Positions 33,303 through 42,010 of a stretch of 64,000 bases of DNA are shown here, piece after piece. The notes under the pieces were generated by a model that searched no databases, had not been told where the DNA came from, and worked only from the letters and a program-made list of their open reading frames with translations. Numbering within the stretch: position 1 is the first letter of the stretch; each line of letters starts with the position of its first letter. The stretch spans positions 220,007 through 284,006 of the forward strand of contig NZ_LHVK01000022.1 of NCBI RefSeq assembly GCF_001269905.1, in the 5' to 3' direction. The position numbers and the translations under genes were made by a program. This stretch comes from Pseudomonas corrugata (GTDB lineage Bacteria; Pseudomonadota; Gammaproteobacteria; Pseudomonadales; Pseudomonadaceae).

Positions 33303-34181
33303 TTACCTGGTTGCATACACGCGCTTAGCAAAGTCGGCGATGGCATCGGCCATTTCACGAGGCTGCTCGGGCGCCATGGCGTGCCCAGCGTTGGCGATGG
33401 TCTTGTGTTCGACCCGCTCACCGAGCATCGATTCAAGTATGTTCGGAATCACCACCGCATCATGCTGTCCCTGCAGGTCAAGGATGGGCACGGTGTTACC
33501 GGCTGACCAATAGAGCTCAACAGGCGTAGTGTCCCGCGCATGGTCCTGGGCCTGGTGGGTCTTGTCGTACCAGCCAGTCAGCCAGGCACGCGGATCATTT
33601 CCGGGTGCGAAAAACGCCTCTTTGAGATAGTCGATACGCTTGGCTTCAGGCAGAGAATAATTACCCGCGCCTTTGATCGCCTCGACCATCCGCCCATAGG
33701 GTTTTTCGGATGAGCCTGCGGGCAACTTGCCAATCGAAGCAGCCGCCAGCACGATGCCGTTGACCAGGTCCGGGCGATCCACCGCAAGCATGCGCGCCGG
33801 CTGGCTGCCCCAGGCATGCCCGACCACAACCGAAGGTCCGGTCTTGGCCTTGTCCATCACCAGCGCCACGTCGGCGGCGAAATCGTGCAGTGTCGGCGTA
33901 TCCATCGGGGCCTTGCTGCCCTTGACTCCACGCGGCTCAGGGCGGATCACGCGGTAGCCGTCGGCGGCCAAGTAGCGTGCCACCTCGTCATAGTCATTCG
34001 CGCCACGGCCTTTGGACGGCAGGATCACAATGACATGGCCCTTACCCTGATCCAACGCCTCGATATGTACATTGCCTTTCTCGGCAACAAGGGTGTGTAC
34101 CGAATCATCTGCATTTCCAGGCAGGCTATAGGCAACGAGACCAGCGACGATTAAAGATTGCATGACGCGAGTGTAGTGCAT
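33303..34181 (-). CDS. Alpha/beta-hydrolase-fold protein, paralogue lacking the nucleophile
   Basis: 292 aa, N-terminal hydrophobic segment probably a signal peptide (cleavage near NADDS). Homologous along its length to the protein at 32306: PEPRGVKGSKAPM, SVVVGHAWGSQPARM, FFAPGNDPRAWLTGWYDKTH and NAGHAMAPEQPREM. The elbow is again GHAWG with Ala123. Convergent to the other copy, so it is under separate control. AAGG lies 8 bases before the ATG at 34181. Confidence 0.82.
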   Translation of the reverse strand: MHYTRVMQSLIVAGLVAYSLPGNADDSVHTLVAEKGNVHIEALDQGKGHVIVILPSKGRGANDYDEVARYLAADGYRVIRPEPRGVKGSKAPMDTPTLHDFAADVALVMDKAKTGPSVVVGHAWGSQPARMLAVDRPDLVNGIVLAAASIGKLPAGSSEKPYGRMVEAIKGAGNYSLPEAKRIDYLKEAFFAPGNDPRAWLTGWYDKTHQAQDHARDTTPVELYWSAGNTVPILDLQGQHDAVVIPNILESMLGERVEHKTIANAGHAMAPEQPREMADAIADFAKRVYATR

Positions 34182-34438
34182 TGGATGAGCCTTTTATTAT
34201 TGTTTGGCACGCCAAACCTATGGATGTGAGGCCTCAGGGTTATGCACTTGGAAGAAAATAACCAATACTGATATCTCATGGTTTTCGATGCTCATCGGGC
34301 ATGACCGTGCGCTGCATCCAACGCCCTCTAAGTCCCATGCCCTGCGGTTATGGGTACCTATGGTTTAAAGGTCTTGGCGCGCACTGGAACCCCGCCCATA
34401 TGCTTCCAGGCTCCTGATTACAAGAACAATGGAGCCCC
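34182..34438. other. Divergent gap between hydrolase paralogue and MFS carrier
   Basis: About 257 bases, promoters for both sides expected. It contains the A+T-rich ATTATTGTTTGG near 34195. No gene or clear operator seen. Confidence 0.4.
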
Positions 34439-35734
34439 ATGAATACACTCACCACCGCTCAATCAACAACGCAGGCCGCCCTGGAATCCAGCGCCTGTCG
34501 CAAAGCTGCGACAAGGCTGATTCCACTGCTCGCCATCGCGTATTTTTTCAACTATCTGGACAGAACCAACGTCGGCTTTGCGTCGTTGACCATGAATGAC
34601 GACCTGGGTCTTACCGCCTCACAATTCGGTTTTGCGGCAGGCATCTTCTACGTCGGTTATTGCCTGTTCGAGGTACCCAGCAACCTGGCGCTCTACCGTT
34701 TCGGTGCTCGGCGATGGCTCGCCAGGATCATGATTACGTGGGGGCTGTTCTCGGCCTCCACCGCCTTGGCGCAAGGGCCAACCAGTTACTCGGTGATTCG
34801 GCTGCTGGCCGGCATTGCCGAAGCCGGTTTTTTCCCCGGCGTGATCTTCTTCCTGTCGCTGTGGTTTCCCATTCAATATCGAACTAGGGTCATGGCCTGG
34901 TTTCTGTTTGCCATTCCGGTGTCTTCGGTACTGGGTGGGCCACTTTCCGCTGCCATGCTGGCAATGGATGGCATCTGGGGCTACCGCGGCTGGCAGTGGC
35001 TGCTGATGCTGCAAGGCTTGCCGGCGTGCATATTGGGGGTGATGTGCCTGAACATGCTGGCCGACCGGCCTGCCGAGGCGAAATGGCTGACCGAGGATGA
35101 GCGCCAGGCGTTGCAATCGGCCCTCGATGCCGAGCACGAATCGAAGGGCTCCCACAGCTTTCGCGAGTCAATCAAAGACGTACGTGTATGGTTGCTGGCA
35201 GCCATTCTGTTCAGCTATATCATCGGCATCCTCGGCATCGGCGTCTGGCTGCCGCAAATCCTCAAGACCCATGCGCTGACCACCACCCAGATCGGCTGGG
35301 TGTCGGCGATCCCGTATCTGATAGCCAGTATCGCCATGCTGCTATGGGCGAAAGTGCTTGCGCGCAAGCGCCGTTATGTCCTGCACCTGGCAATTACCTG
35401 CGCCACGGGGGCGGCCGGCTTTATCTTCTCGGTGGTTTACAGCGACCTGATTCCGGCGCTGATTGGCCTAACGGTCGCCTTGATCGGCCTGAGTTCGGTG
35501 CGCACCTGCTTTTACAGCATCCCGGCGACGTTTCTGAGCAAACAGGCTGCGGCCGGCGGCATTGCTTTCATCAACGCGGCGGGAAGCCTTGGCGGATTGG
35601 TTGGGCCGTACGCAGTAGGCTGGCTCAAGGACATTACGCACTCATTCAACGCCGGGCTCATTGCGATGGCTGTGATGCTGTGCGTCGCCACCGTATTGAC
35701 CTTGATTCTGCGGTCGGTGGTCAAGGAAGCCTGA
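34439..35734 (+). CDS. MFS anion:cation symporter (ACS family)
   Basis: 431 aa with 12 hydrophobic segments. The ACS-family signature YFFNYLDRTNVGFASLTMND occurs at the N-terminus, followed by FEVPSNLAL and the loop GIAEAGFFPGVIFFLSLWFP. Such carriers import organic anions such as phthalate, tartrate or galactarate. It may serve the adjacent catabolic operons. A strong terminator follows at 35744. Confidence 0.88.
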   Translation: MNTLTTAQSTTQAALESSACRKAATRLIPLLAIAYFFNYLDRTNVGFASLTMNDDLGLTASQFGFAAGIFYVGYCLFEVPSNLALYRFGARRWLARIMITWGLFSASTALAQGPTSYSVIRLLAGIAEAGFFPGVIFFLSLWFPIQYRTRVMAWFLFAIPVSSVLGGPLSAAMLAMDGIWGYRGWQWLLMLQGLPACILGVMCLNMLADRPAEAKWLTEDERQALQSALDAEHESKGSHSFRESIKDVRVWLLAAILFSYIIGILGIGVWLPQILKTHALTTTQIGWVSAIPYLIASIAMLLWAKVLARKRRYVLHLAITCATGAAGFIFSVVYSDLIPALIGLTVALIGLSSVRTCFYSIPATFLSKQAAAGGIAFINAAGSLGGLVGPYAVGWLKDITHSFNAGLIAMAVMLCVATVLTLILRSVVKEA

Positions 35735-35743
35735 CACAGCTTG

Positions 35744-35776
35744 GCCCCGGTGGCTCGACATACCACCGGGGCTTTT
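35744..35776. terminator. Terminator after MFS carrier
   Basis: GCCCCGGTGG-N9-CCACCGGGGC followed by TTTT, just after the MFS stop at 35734 and before the convergent FadJ-like stop at 35779. Confidence 0.85.
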
Positions 35777-35778
35777 CG

Positions 35779-37860
35779 TCAGCTGCCGTGAAAGGTTTTC
35801 TGGCGGGCCATGAACATCGCGAGTTCCTTACCCTCGCGGTTGTAGTGCTTGAGCGCACTCGCCACGGAGCCAAGTCCTATCTGGTCGGCGTAGTAGGTCA
35901 ACCCGCCCTTGTAACGCGGGAAGCCATAGCCATGAATCCAGACCTGATCGATATCAGCAGGGTGCGCCACGATGTCGTGGTCGATCAGCCAGGCGGCCTC
36001 GTTGATCATCGCAAACAGACAGCGCTCTTCAATTTCCTGATCGGTGATGCTGCGGGGCGTAATGCGCCATTGGTGTCGATGATGCTGCAACAATTCGACC
36101 AGCCAGGGGTCAGGCAAGGCCTGACGGCTGCCCGGCGCGTAGCGATAGAACCCGAGACCTGTCTTTTGCCCAAGCCGACCTGCGGCATACAGTTTATCGA
36201 CCCAGTCGCAGCGTTGTTCACGCGCACTCAATTGCGATAGACGCCCCTGGCGATTGCGCCAGGCGACGTCCACGCCAGCCATATCCCTCAGTTCAAAAGG
36301 GCCAATGGGAAAGCCGAACGAGCGCATCGCTCGGTCGACTGCTTCGGGAGATGCACCCTCCTCCAGCAGGAACATGGCTTCGCGCTCCCGGGCCGCCAAA
36401 AGCCGATTGCCCACAAAGCCGTCACAGACTCCCACCGTGACCGCCACTTTGCCCAGTCGCAGCGCCAAATCAAGCACCGCGGCCAGCACGGACCTATCGG
36501 TTTGGGTAGTGCGCACGACCTCCAGCAGCTTCATCACCGGCGCGGGGCTGAAGAAGTGCATGCCCAATACCTGCTGTGGGCGACGGGTACAATCGGCGAT
36601 GGCCTCGACGTCCAGATACGAGGTATTGGTCGCCAGTATGGCGTCCGACTTACACAGGGTGTCCAACTGGCGAAATACCTCGCGCTTGACCTCCATGTCT
36701 TCGAAAACAGCTTCGATGACCAAGTCGGCGTCCGCCACAGCGTTCAGTGATGTCGACGGCGATATCAGCGCTCGGCGCTCCTGGCAGGCGTGCTCATCCA
36801 TGCGTCCTTTGAGCAAAGCCTCCCGGTAATAGTCGTCGATATTTTTTACACCGCGTTGCAGTGCGGCGTCCTGAACATCAATCAGGATCACCGCCACACC
36901 TGCATTGGCCATACAAATGGAGATCCCTGCGCCCATGGTGCCTGAGCCGATCACCGCGACCTTTTTAATCGCATGCCCCTGGCCGGTAGCGGCGAGCTTG
37001 CGCGTGCGGCCGGCCAGGTCTCGCTCAGCGAAAAACAGATAGCGCAAGGCCTTGGCCTGGGCCGATTGCCGCCGCTCTAAGAACAGTGTGCGTTCCAACG
37101 TCATGCCGGCGTCAAACGACTCGGTCAGCGCTGCGTTGATCGCTTCCAGAGCCGCCTGGGGGGCTTGTTGCCCAGCCAGTTTTTTCATCACCGTGGTCAC
37201 TTTTGCATCGAATTCAGCGGCGCTGTGGACCGGTATCAATCGATCCCGCGTGCGTCCCAGGAAAGAATGAGTAAGGATAAAGCGCCTGGCGTGCTCGATG
37301 GCTGCGCCTTGCGGGTCGGAGGTCACACAGTGGTCTACCAACCCGACAGCCTGAGCCTGCGTCGCAGTCAGACGCTGCCCTGCGATCACAACATCAACGG
37401 CAACCAATGGCCCGCAAAGGCGAACCAGCCGCTGCGTACCTCCCGCTCCAGGTATCAAACCCAGGCTCACCTCCGGCAAGCCCAGCACCGTGTGTTCATC
37501 GGCAATACGCAAGTGACACGCCATCGCCAATTCCAGACCGCCACCGAGCACCGAACCATGCAGGGCCGCGATCACCGGCTTCTGGTTGTTTTCGATAACG
37601 CTCAGAACGTCCGGCAGATGGGGCTCCATCAGTGGCAGATCGAACTCCTTGAGATCGGCGCCGGCCACAAACGTCTTGCCCTGGCAAGTGATGACAATGG
37701 CTTGCACCCCGGAGTCGGACGACGCCTGCGCGAGACAGGCTGAGAGCTGTTGCCGGACGCCTTGGGACAGGGCATTTACGGGAGGGTTATTGATTGCTAT
37801 GACAGCGATGCCGTCATCTGTTTTCAGACTTACCAAGGATTCCATAGGGGTTACCCGCAT
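35779..37860 (-). CDS. Bifunctional enoyl-CoA hydratase / 3-hydroxyacyl-CoA dehydrogenase (FadB/FadJ-like)
   Basis: 693 aa. N-terminal crotonase domain (VLGGGLELAMACHLRIADEH, catalytic Glu in GLPEVSLGLIPGAGGTQRL), NAD-binding HADH domain (VAVIGSGTMGAGISICMA), catalytic His in GMHFFSPAPVMKLLEVV, then two C-terminal HADH domains. Performs hydration and oxidation steps of beta-oxidation; the layout resembles the short peroxisomal-type bifunctional enzyme. The start overlaps the OprD stop (TGATG), so translation is coupled; an alternative ATG is at 37842. Last gene of the minus-strand operon. Confidence 0.9.
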   Translation of the reverse strand: MRVTPMESLVSLKTDDGIAVIAINNPPVNALSQGVRQQLSACLAQASSDSGVQAIVITCQGKTFVAGADLKEFDLPLMEPHLPDVLSVIENNQKPVIAALHGSVLGGGLELAMACHLRIADEHTVLGLPEVSLGLIPGAGGTQRLVRLCGPLVAVDVVIAGQRLTATQAQAVGLVDHCVTSDPQGAAIEHARRFILTHSFLGRTRDRLIPVHSAAEFDAKVTTVMKKLAGQQAPQAALEAINAALTESFDAGMTLERTLFLERRQSAQAKALRYLFFAERDLAGRTRKLAATGQGHAIKKVAVIGSGTMGAGISICMANAGVAVILIDVQDAALQRGVKNIDDYYREALLKGRMDEHACQERRALISPSTSLNAVADADLVIEAVFEDMEVKREVFRQLDTLCKSDAILATNTSYLDVEAIADCTRRPQQVLGMHFFSPAPVMKLLEVVRTTQTDRSVLAAVLDLALRLGKVAVTVGVCDGFVGNRLLAAREREAMFLLEEGASPEAVDRAMRSFGFPIGPFELRDMAGVDVAWRNRQGRLSQLSAREQRCDWVDKLYAAGRLGQKTGLGFYRYAPGSRQALPDPWLVELLQHHRHQWRITPRSITDQEIEERCLFAMINEAAWLIDHDIVAHPADIDQVWIHGYGFPRYKGGLTYYADQIGLGSVASALKHYNREGKELAMFMARQKTFHGS

Positions 37861-39107
37861 CACAGGAAGGAAATGGGATAGCTGAGGATCACCCGCGTGT
37901 CGTTAGCATTGCGAGAGAAGTCCGAACGGTACGCAGCGTTGCGCAAGCGGATGTCCAGTGCCTTCAGCGGTCCGCTCTGTACCCGGTATTGCAATTCGAC
38001 ATCCAGCTCGCGCTCGCGGCCTGAATCAGTGGCCGACACCTGGGCATCCGCGCCCTTGGTATAGCGGGTCATGAAGGTCAGCCCGGGCAGGCCCCACGAC
38101 GCCAAATCACGGGCATAGCGCGCCTGCCATGAACGCTCGCCTTTCTCGGCGAAGTCACCCACTTGCACGAAGTTGACCAGATACGGATCGGTGCCCTCAA
38201 CGTAAGGAAATGCTGAGTCCCCGCTCATTGCCTGGTATCCCAGGCTGAACGCGTTGCCACCCCATTCATAGGTTGCCATCGCGCTGAACGCGCGATTGTC
38301 GATCGGACCGGCATGGGCCTGCCCCTGCTCGTCACTGACGAACAGCCGCAGGTCCGACTTGAGCTTTCCTTCACCGACCTGGTGGGCACTTGTGAGTCCC
38401 AGGAAATGCTGCTGGTAGACGTCTTCCAGGCGACCGACCTGGTAGGTCAGTTGCACAGTCTTCCAACGATAGGCGGCGCCCGCCACCTCAAAATCGCCGC
38501 CGTCCAGCGGGCCGCTGAAGCGTCGGTTCTTGTTGTTGATGGCCAACCCCTGCGCACCCGTAGCATCGCGGTCCGTGACCTGGTCAAGGTGTCCGCCTAT
38601 CAGCTCCAGGCCGCCCCACTCGCGGGATTCGAGCATGCCGCCATGGAAGGTCTGGGGTAGCAAGCGACCGAAGTTCGATTGCAAGGTAGGCAGCTTGGGT
38701 ATCAATGTGCCCACCTTCAGCTCGGTTTTGGACACGCGCATTTTTGCGGTCAAGCCGGCCTTGGAATACTCATCGGGTGCCCTGCCATCATCGTGAACCG
38801 GAAGCAGCCCGGTGCCGGTGCGGTCAGGGCTGGAGTCGAGCTTCACGCCTACCATGGCGATAGCGTCCAGGCCGAAACCGACAAATCCGGGGGTATAGCC
38901 CGACTGCGCGCGCAGAATGAAGCCCTGGGCCCATTCATCGCGCTTTGATTGGCCGTTGCCATCGCGAAAATCGCGGTTCATGTAGAAGTTGCGCAGCTCC
39001 AGGTTGACTTTGGCATCTCCCAGGAAGTCCGCGGCCTGTGCACTGACAAGCCATGGCCCGGCGGCAATGATCAAACACCAGGATGCAGCTGTTTTCTTAT
39101 TATTCAT
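37860..39107 (-). CDS. OprD-family outer-membrane porin
   Basis: 415 aa from the ATG at 39107. Signal peptide ending SAQA-ADFLGDA. The family start DAKVNLELRNFYMNRDF and end RVILSYPISFL (a terminal aromatic strand), with many alternating beta-strands, are typical of OprD/OccD-OccK channels for carboxylates and amino acids. It lies between an ABC-importer binding protein and a beta-oxidation enzyme, so it probably carries the substrate of this locus. Confidence 0.9.
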   Translation of the reverse strand: MNNKKTAASWCLIIAAGPWLVSAQAADFLGDAKVNLELRNFYMNRDFRDGNGQSKRDEWAQGFILRAQSGYTPGFVGFGLDAIAMVGVKLDSSPDRTGTGLLPVHDDGRAPDEYSKAGLTAKMRVSKTELKVGTLIPKLPTLQSNFGRLLPQTFHGGMLESREWGGLELIGGHLDQVTDRDATGAQGLAINNKNRRFSGPLDGGDFEVAGAAYRWKTVQLTYQVGRLEDVYQQHFLGLTSAHQVGEGKLKSDLRLFVSDEQGQAHAGPIDNRAFSAMATYEWGGNAFSLGYQAMSGDSAFPYVEGTDPYLVNFVQVGDFAEKGERSWQARYARDLASWGLPGLTFMTRYTKGADAQVSATDSGRERELDVELQYRVQSGPLKALDIRLRNAAYRSDFSRNANDTRVILSYPISFL

Positions 39108-39188
39108 GAGCAATTCCGGGCCGTACTCAGTCACACCGAACTCGATTGAGGTCGGTGGACCGGTACGTGCATCAGTGTGAGAGGAGTA

Positions 39189-40184
39189 TCAGCGTGTCGA
39201 GGTCATGTAGTCGCTGGCCTTGCCTGGAATCGAATGGCCCTGGATCTTGCCGAGAAACGCAATGGCACGGGTCACATCTTCCTCGCTCAGATAGGGCGTT
39301 TGCGGGAACGAGTGCTTGTTGGATTTCCACGCCGCGGCATAGACGTTGTCAGGCGTACCTGCAAAGCGGGCACGCACCAGCTTCATCGCCTGCTCGGGAT
39401 TTTCGTTGATCAGTTGGGTCGCTTGCGCGAGGCCGTCGAGGAACTGCTTGACGGTCTGCGGATTTTCATCGGCCCACTGTTTGCGTGCGCTCAGGGCAAT
39501 CGAAGGATAGCCATCAAGTTCCTTGACCTGCCCGTCGGCCATGTCCAACAGGATGAAGCCTTTGTGCTCGATAATTGCGCTGTCCGAGGTGGGCGACGAC
39601 AAGGCGAAGCCGTCGATCCTTCCTTGGGAGAACGCGGTCAGAATGGCACTGGCGCTGTTGAGGTAGAGCAAGGTAAAGTCTTTCTCGGCCGAAAGTCCCC
39701 CCTTCTCGCCGAGGAAGCGCACCAGAAAGTCAGCGCTACCGCCGGCACCGCTGACGGCAATCTTCAAGCCCTTGATCGCCTTCAAGCGTTCTTCCATAGG
39801 CGTCTGCGCGGTCAGTCCAAGCTGGTCGGCTTTCTCCTGGCTGATGACCACATTACTCGCATACTGCCCAACCAAGCGCCCCAGCAGGGTCAGGTCGGCG
39901 CCCTTCAATTTCGCATTGATCGAATTCTGGATCGCGCACGAACAGAACTCGACGGTTCGACTGGCCAGTCCCGACGTTGCGGCGCCGCCGCCCTTGAACT
40001 TGATCAGCTCGACATTTATCCCCTGCTTTTTGAAATAGCCACCGTCCACTGCCACGAACAACGGCATGTGCACGAAACCGTCGGTGCCCAAGGCAACCTT
40101 GATGTCCTGCGCATAAGCGCCGGCGCTTGCGGCCACCAGCGTAGCGACCAGGCCCATCTTTGCAATCAGCGTTCTAATAGACAT
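39189..40184 (-). CDS. NMT1/TauA-type periplasmic binding protein
   Basis: 331 aa, signal peptide cleaved near AYA-QDI. DGFVHMPLFVAVDGGYFKKQ is typical of aliphatic sulfonate/aromatic-acid binding proteins (NMT1/SsuA-like). The third gene after ATPase and permease in the same direction; the usual order of such importers is complete. The ligand is unknown and may be an organic acid given the neighbours. Confidence 0.88.
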   Translation of the reverse strand: MSIRTLIAKMGLVATLVAASAGAYAQDIKVALGTDGFVHMPLFVAVDGGYFKKQGINVELIKFKGGGAATSGLASRTVEFCSCAIQNSINAKLKGADLTLLGRLVGQYASNVVISQEKADQLGLTAQTPMEERLKAIKGLKIAVSGAGGSADFLVRFLGEKGGLSAEKDFTLLYLNSASAILTAFSQGRIDGFALSSPTSDSAIIEHKGFILLDMADGQVKELDGYPSIALSARKQWADENPQTVKQFLDGLAQATQLINENPEQAMKLVRARFAGTPDNVYAAAWKSNKHSFPQTPYLSEEDVTRAIAFLGKIQGHSIPGKASDYMTSTR

Positions 40185-40220
40185 GTGTACACCTTTATCT
40201 TCTTGTGCGTTATGGACAGG

Positions 40221-40988
40221 TCAAACCGAGGCTTCACGATCACCCAGGTCTTTTTTCCACGGCATCAGACGGGTTTCCACCATCCGCACGACCGCTTGCA
40301 GCAGCAGCGCCAGGGCGATAATTGCGATTAGTGCAGCGAACACGCCGGCCGTGTCCAACTGCCCGGCGGCATCTTGCAACAAGTAGCCGAGCCCACGATT
40401 GGAGGCCATGATTTCGCCGACAATGGCGCCAATCAGGGCATAGGGCACCGAGAGCTTGAGGCCGGTAAACACCCATTGAATGGCCGAAGGGAAGACCACT
40501 TTGGTGATCAGGTGGTGTTCGCGGGCACCCATCAGGCGCAGGATCTCCAACTGCTCGCGATCGACCGCTCGCACGCCGCTGTAGGTGTTGAGAAACACCA
40601 GGAAGAACACGATGGTGGCGGTCAGGATGATCTTCATCTCGATACCGATACCGAACCACATGATGAAAAGCGGAGCCAATGCCACTTTCGGCAGGCTGTA
40701 GATCGAGATCAGGATCGGATCGAGCAGTTTGGCCAGCAACTCGTTACGGCCCAATAGCAGCCCCACGGCAATCCCGACGGCCGCCCCGAGCACGAAACCT
40801 GAGAGGGTTTCCACCACGGTAATACCGCCATGGGAGAACAGCCGGCCACTGATGACCAGTTCGTAGAACTTGCCGGCGATCTCGCTGGGTGAGCTGACGA
40901 AGAAGGGGTCGATCAACGGCCCCGATGAGAGTTGCCAGGTGACGAAAAGCACGATGAAAATCGCGAGGCGTCCAAGGAAGATATTCAT
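40221..40988 (-). CDS. ABC transporter permease (SsuC/TauC type)
   Basis: 255 aa, six or so membrane segments. The EAA loop sequence RLMGAREHHLITKVVFPSAI sits in the cytoplasmic region. ATGA overlap with the ATPase gene upstream. Inner-membrane channel of the importer with the 39189 and 40985 products. Confidence 0.9.
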   Translation of the reverse strand: MNIFLGRLAIFIVLFVTWQLSSGPLIDPFFVSSPSEIAGKFYELVISGRLFSHGGITVVETLSGFVLGAAVGIAVGLLLGRNELLAKLLDPILISIYSLPKVALAPLFIMWFGIGIEMKIILTATIVFFLVFLNTYSGVRAVDREQLEILRLMGAREHHLITKVVFPSAIQWVFTGLKLSVPYALIGAIVGEIMASNRGLGYLLQDAAGQLDTAGVFAALIAIIALALLLQAVVRMVETRLMPWKKDLGDREASV

Positions 40989-41830
40989 GCTTGGTTATCC
41001 TTTGCTGCATCGTTCAAAGACGGGGTCATGAAGTCCCACAAATCGCCGCATAGCTGGTGATAGCGAGGGTCCTTGCGCAACTGCAGAATGTTGCGCTCCC
41101 CTCCCAGGGGAATTTGCACGTCCTTGACGATGGTGCCGGGGCGACCGGCGAAGATCAGACAACGGTCGCCAAGTGCAACGGCTTCGTCCAAATCGTGGGT
41201 GACAAAAATGACGGTCTTGTTCAACCGCCGGCTGAGCCGGATCAGCTCGGTCTGCATGCGCATGCGCAGTTGCGCATCAAGCGCCGCGAACGGCTCGTCC
41301 ATCAGCAGGGTTTCAGGGTCATACGCCAGCAGGCGGGCCAGCGCCGCACGTTTGCGCATGCCACCGGAGAGCTGGCTGGGGTAGGACTTTTCGAAACCTT
41401 CAAGACCCACGAGTTGAATCAGCTCCTGGATGCGCACACGCCGTTCGGCCTTGGCCATACCCTGTATTTCCAACGGCACGGCTATGTTGCCGACCACATC
41501 ACGCCAGGGCAGCAAGTGGTCACTCTGGGTCATGTAGCCGGTACGGCCATTGACCCCGCAAACGGCCTTGCCGTTGTAGACCACCTGCCCTTCGGTGGGC
41601 GCGAACAGTCCCGCGACCATGTTCAGCAGGGTGGACTTTCCGCAGCCCGACGGCCCGACCACGGTGACTACTTCGCCTTGGTTGATCGACAGGTTGATGC
41701 CGTGGGAGGCCTGTTTGGCCACGCCCTTTACAGTGAAGGATTTGGAAACGCCGACAAACTGGATGAGCGATAGAGCCTGCTCGCCGCGTTCGACGCTTGG
41801 CAGAGCGAAGGCTTTCATTGCGACAGGCAT
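40985..41830 (-). CDS. ABC transporter ATP-binding protein (SsuB/TauB type)
   Basis: 281 aa. Walker A GPSGCGKST, Q-loop TQSDHLLPW, signature LSGGMRKRAALARLL, Walker B LLMDEPFAALD and the H-loop VTHDLDEAV are complete. It is the first gene of the import operon; the perfect inverted repeat at 41978 lies 150 bases upstream. Confidence 0.93.
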   Translation of the reverse strand: MPVAMKAFALPSVERGEQALSLIQFVGVSKSFTVKGVAKQASHGINLSINQGEVVTVVGPSGCGKSTLLNMVAGLFAPTEGQVVYNGKAVCGVNGRTGYMTQSDHLLPWRDVVGNIAVPLEIQGMAKAERRVRIQELIQLVGLEGFEKSYPSQLSGGMRKRAALARLLAYDPETLLMDEPFAALDAQLRMRMQTELIRLSRRLNKTVIFVTHDLDEAVALGDRCLIFAGRPGTIVKDVQIPLGGERNILQLRKDPRYHQLCGDLWDFMTPSLNDAAKDNQA

Positions 41831-41977
41831 GATGGACTCCCGCTCTGAGAATGGACGTTACCCAGAGGGAGCGTTTGATTCGATGTGCAATTAAGTACGT
41901 TCATAGCGACCTACTTGTTTTTATGAGTCGTTGATGAAGCTGTCTTTGATTATGAAAGCGAGGGTATGAGGGTCAAT

Positions 41978-42006
41978 CCACCTGTTCCACGTAATGGAAC
42001 AGGTGG
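41978..42006. promoter_or_regulatory. Perfect inverted repeat, probable IclR-type operator
   Basis: CCACCTGTTCCA-CGTAA-TGGAACAGGTGG: 12-base arms around a 5-base centre. The core TTCCA-N5-TGGAA recurs at 45012-45026 by the IclR gene. It lies 5 bases after the acyl-CoA synthetase stop and upstream of the ABC ATPase. It lacks a T-run, so a terminator is less likely. Confidence 0.6.
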
Positions 42007-42010
42007 CACC

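Noticed and set aside
41978..42006. Intrinsic terminator for the acyl-CoA synthetase operon
   Set aside because: Strong hairpin but no T-run on either side, and its core recurs at the IclR start, so operator is the better reading.
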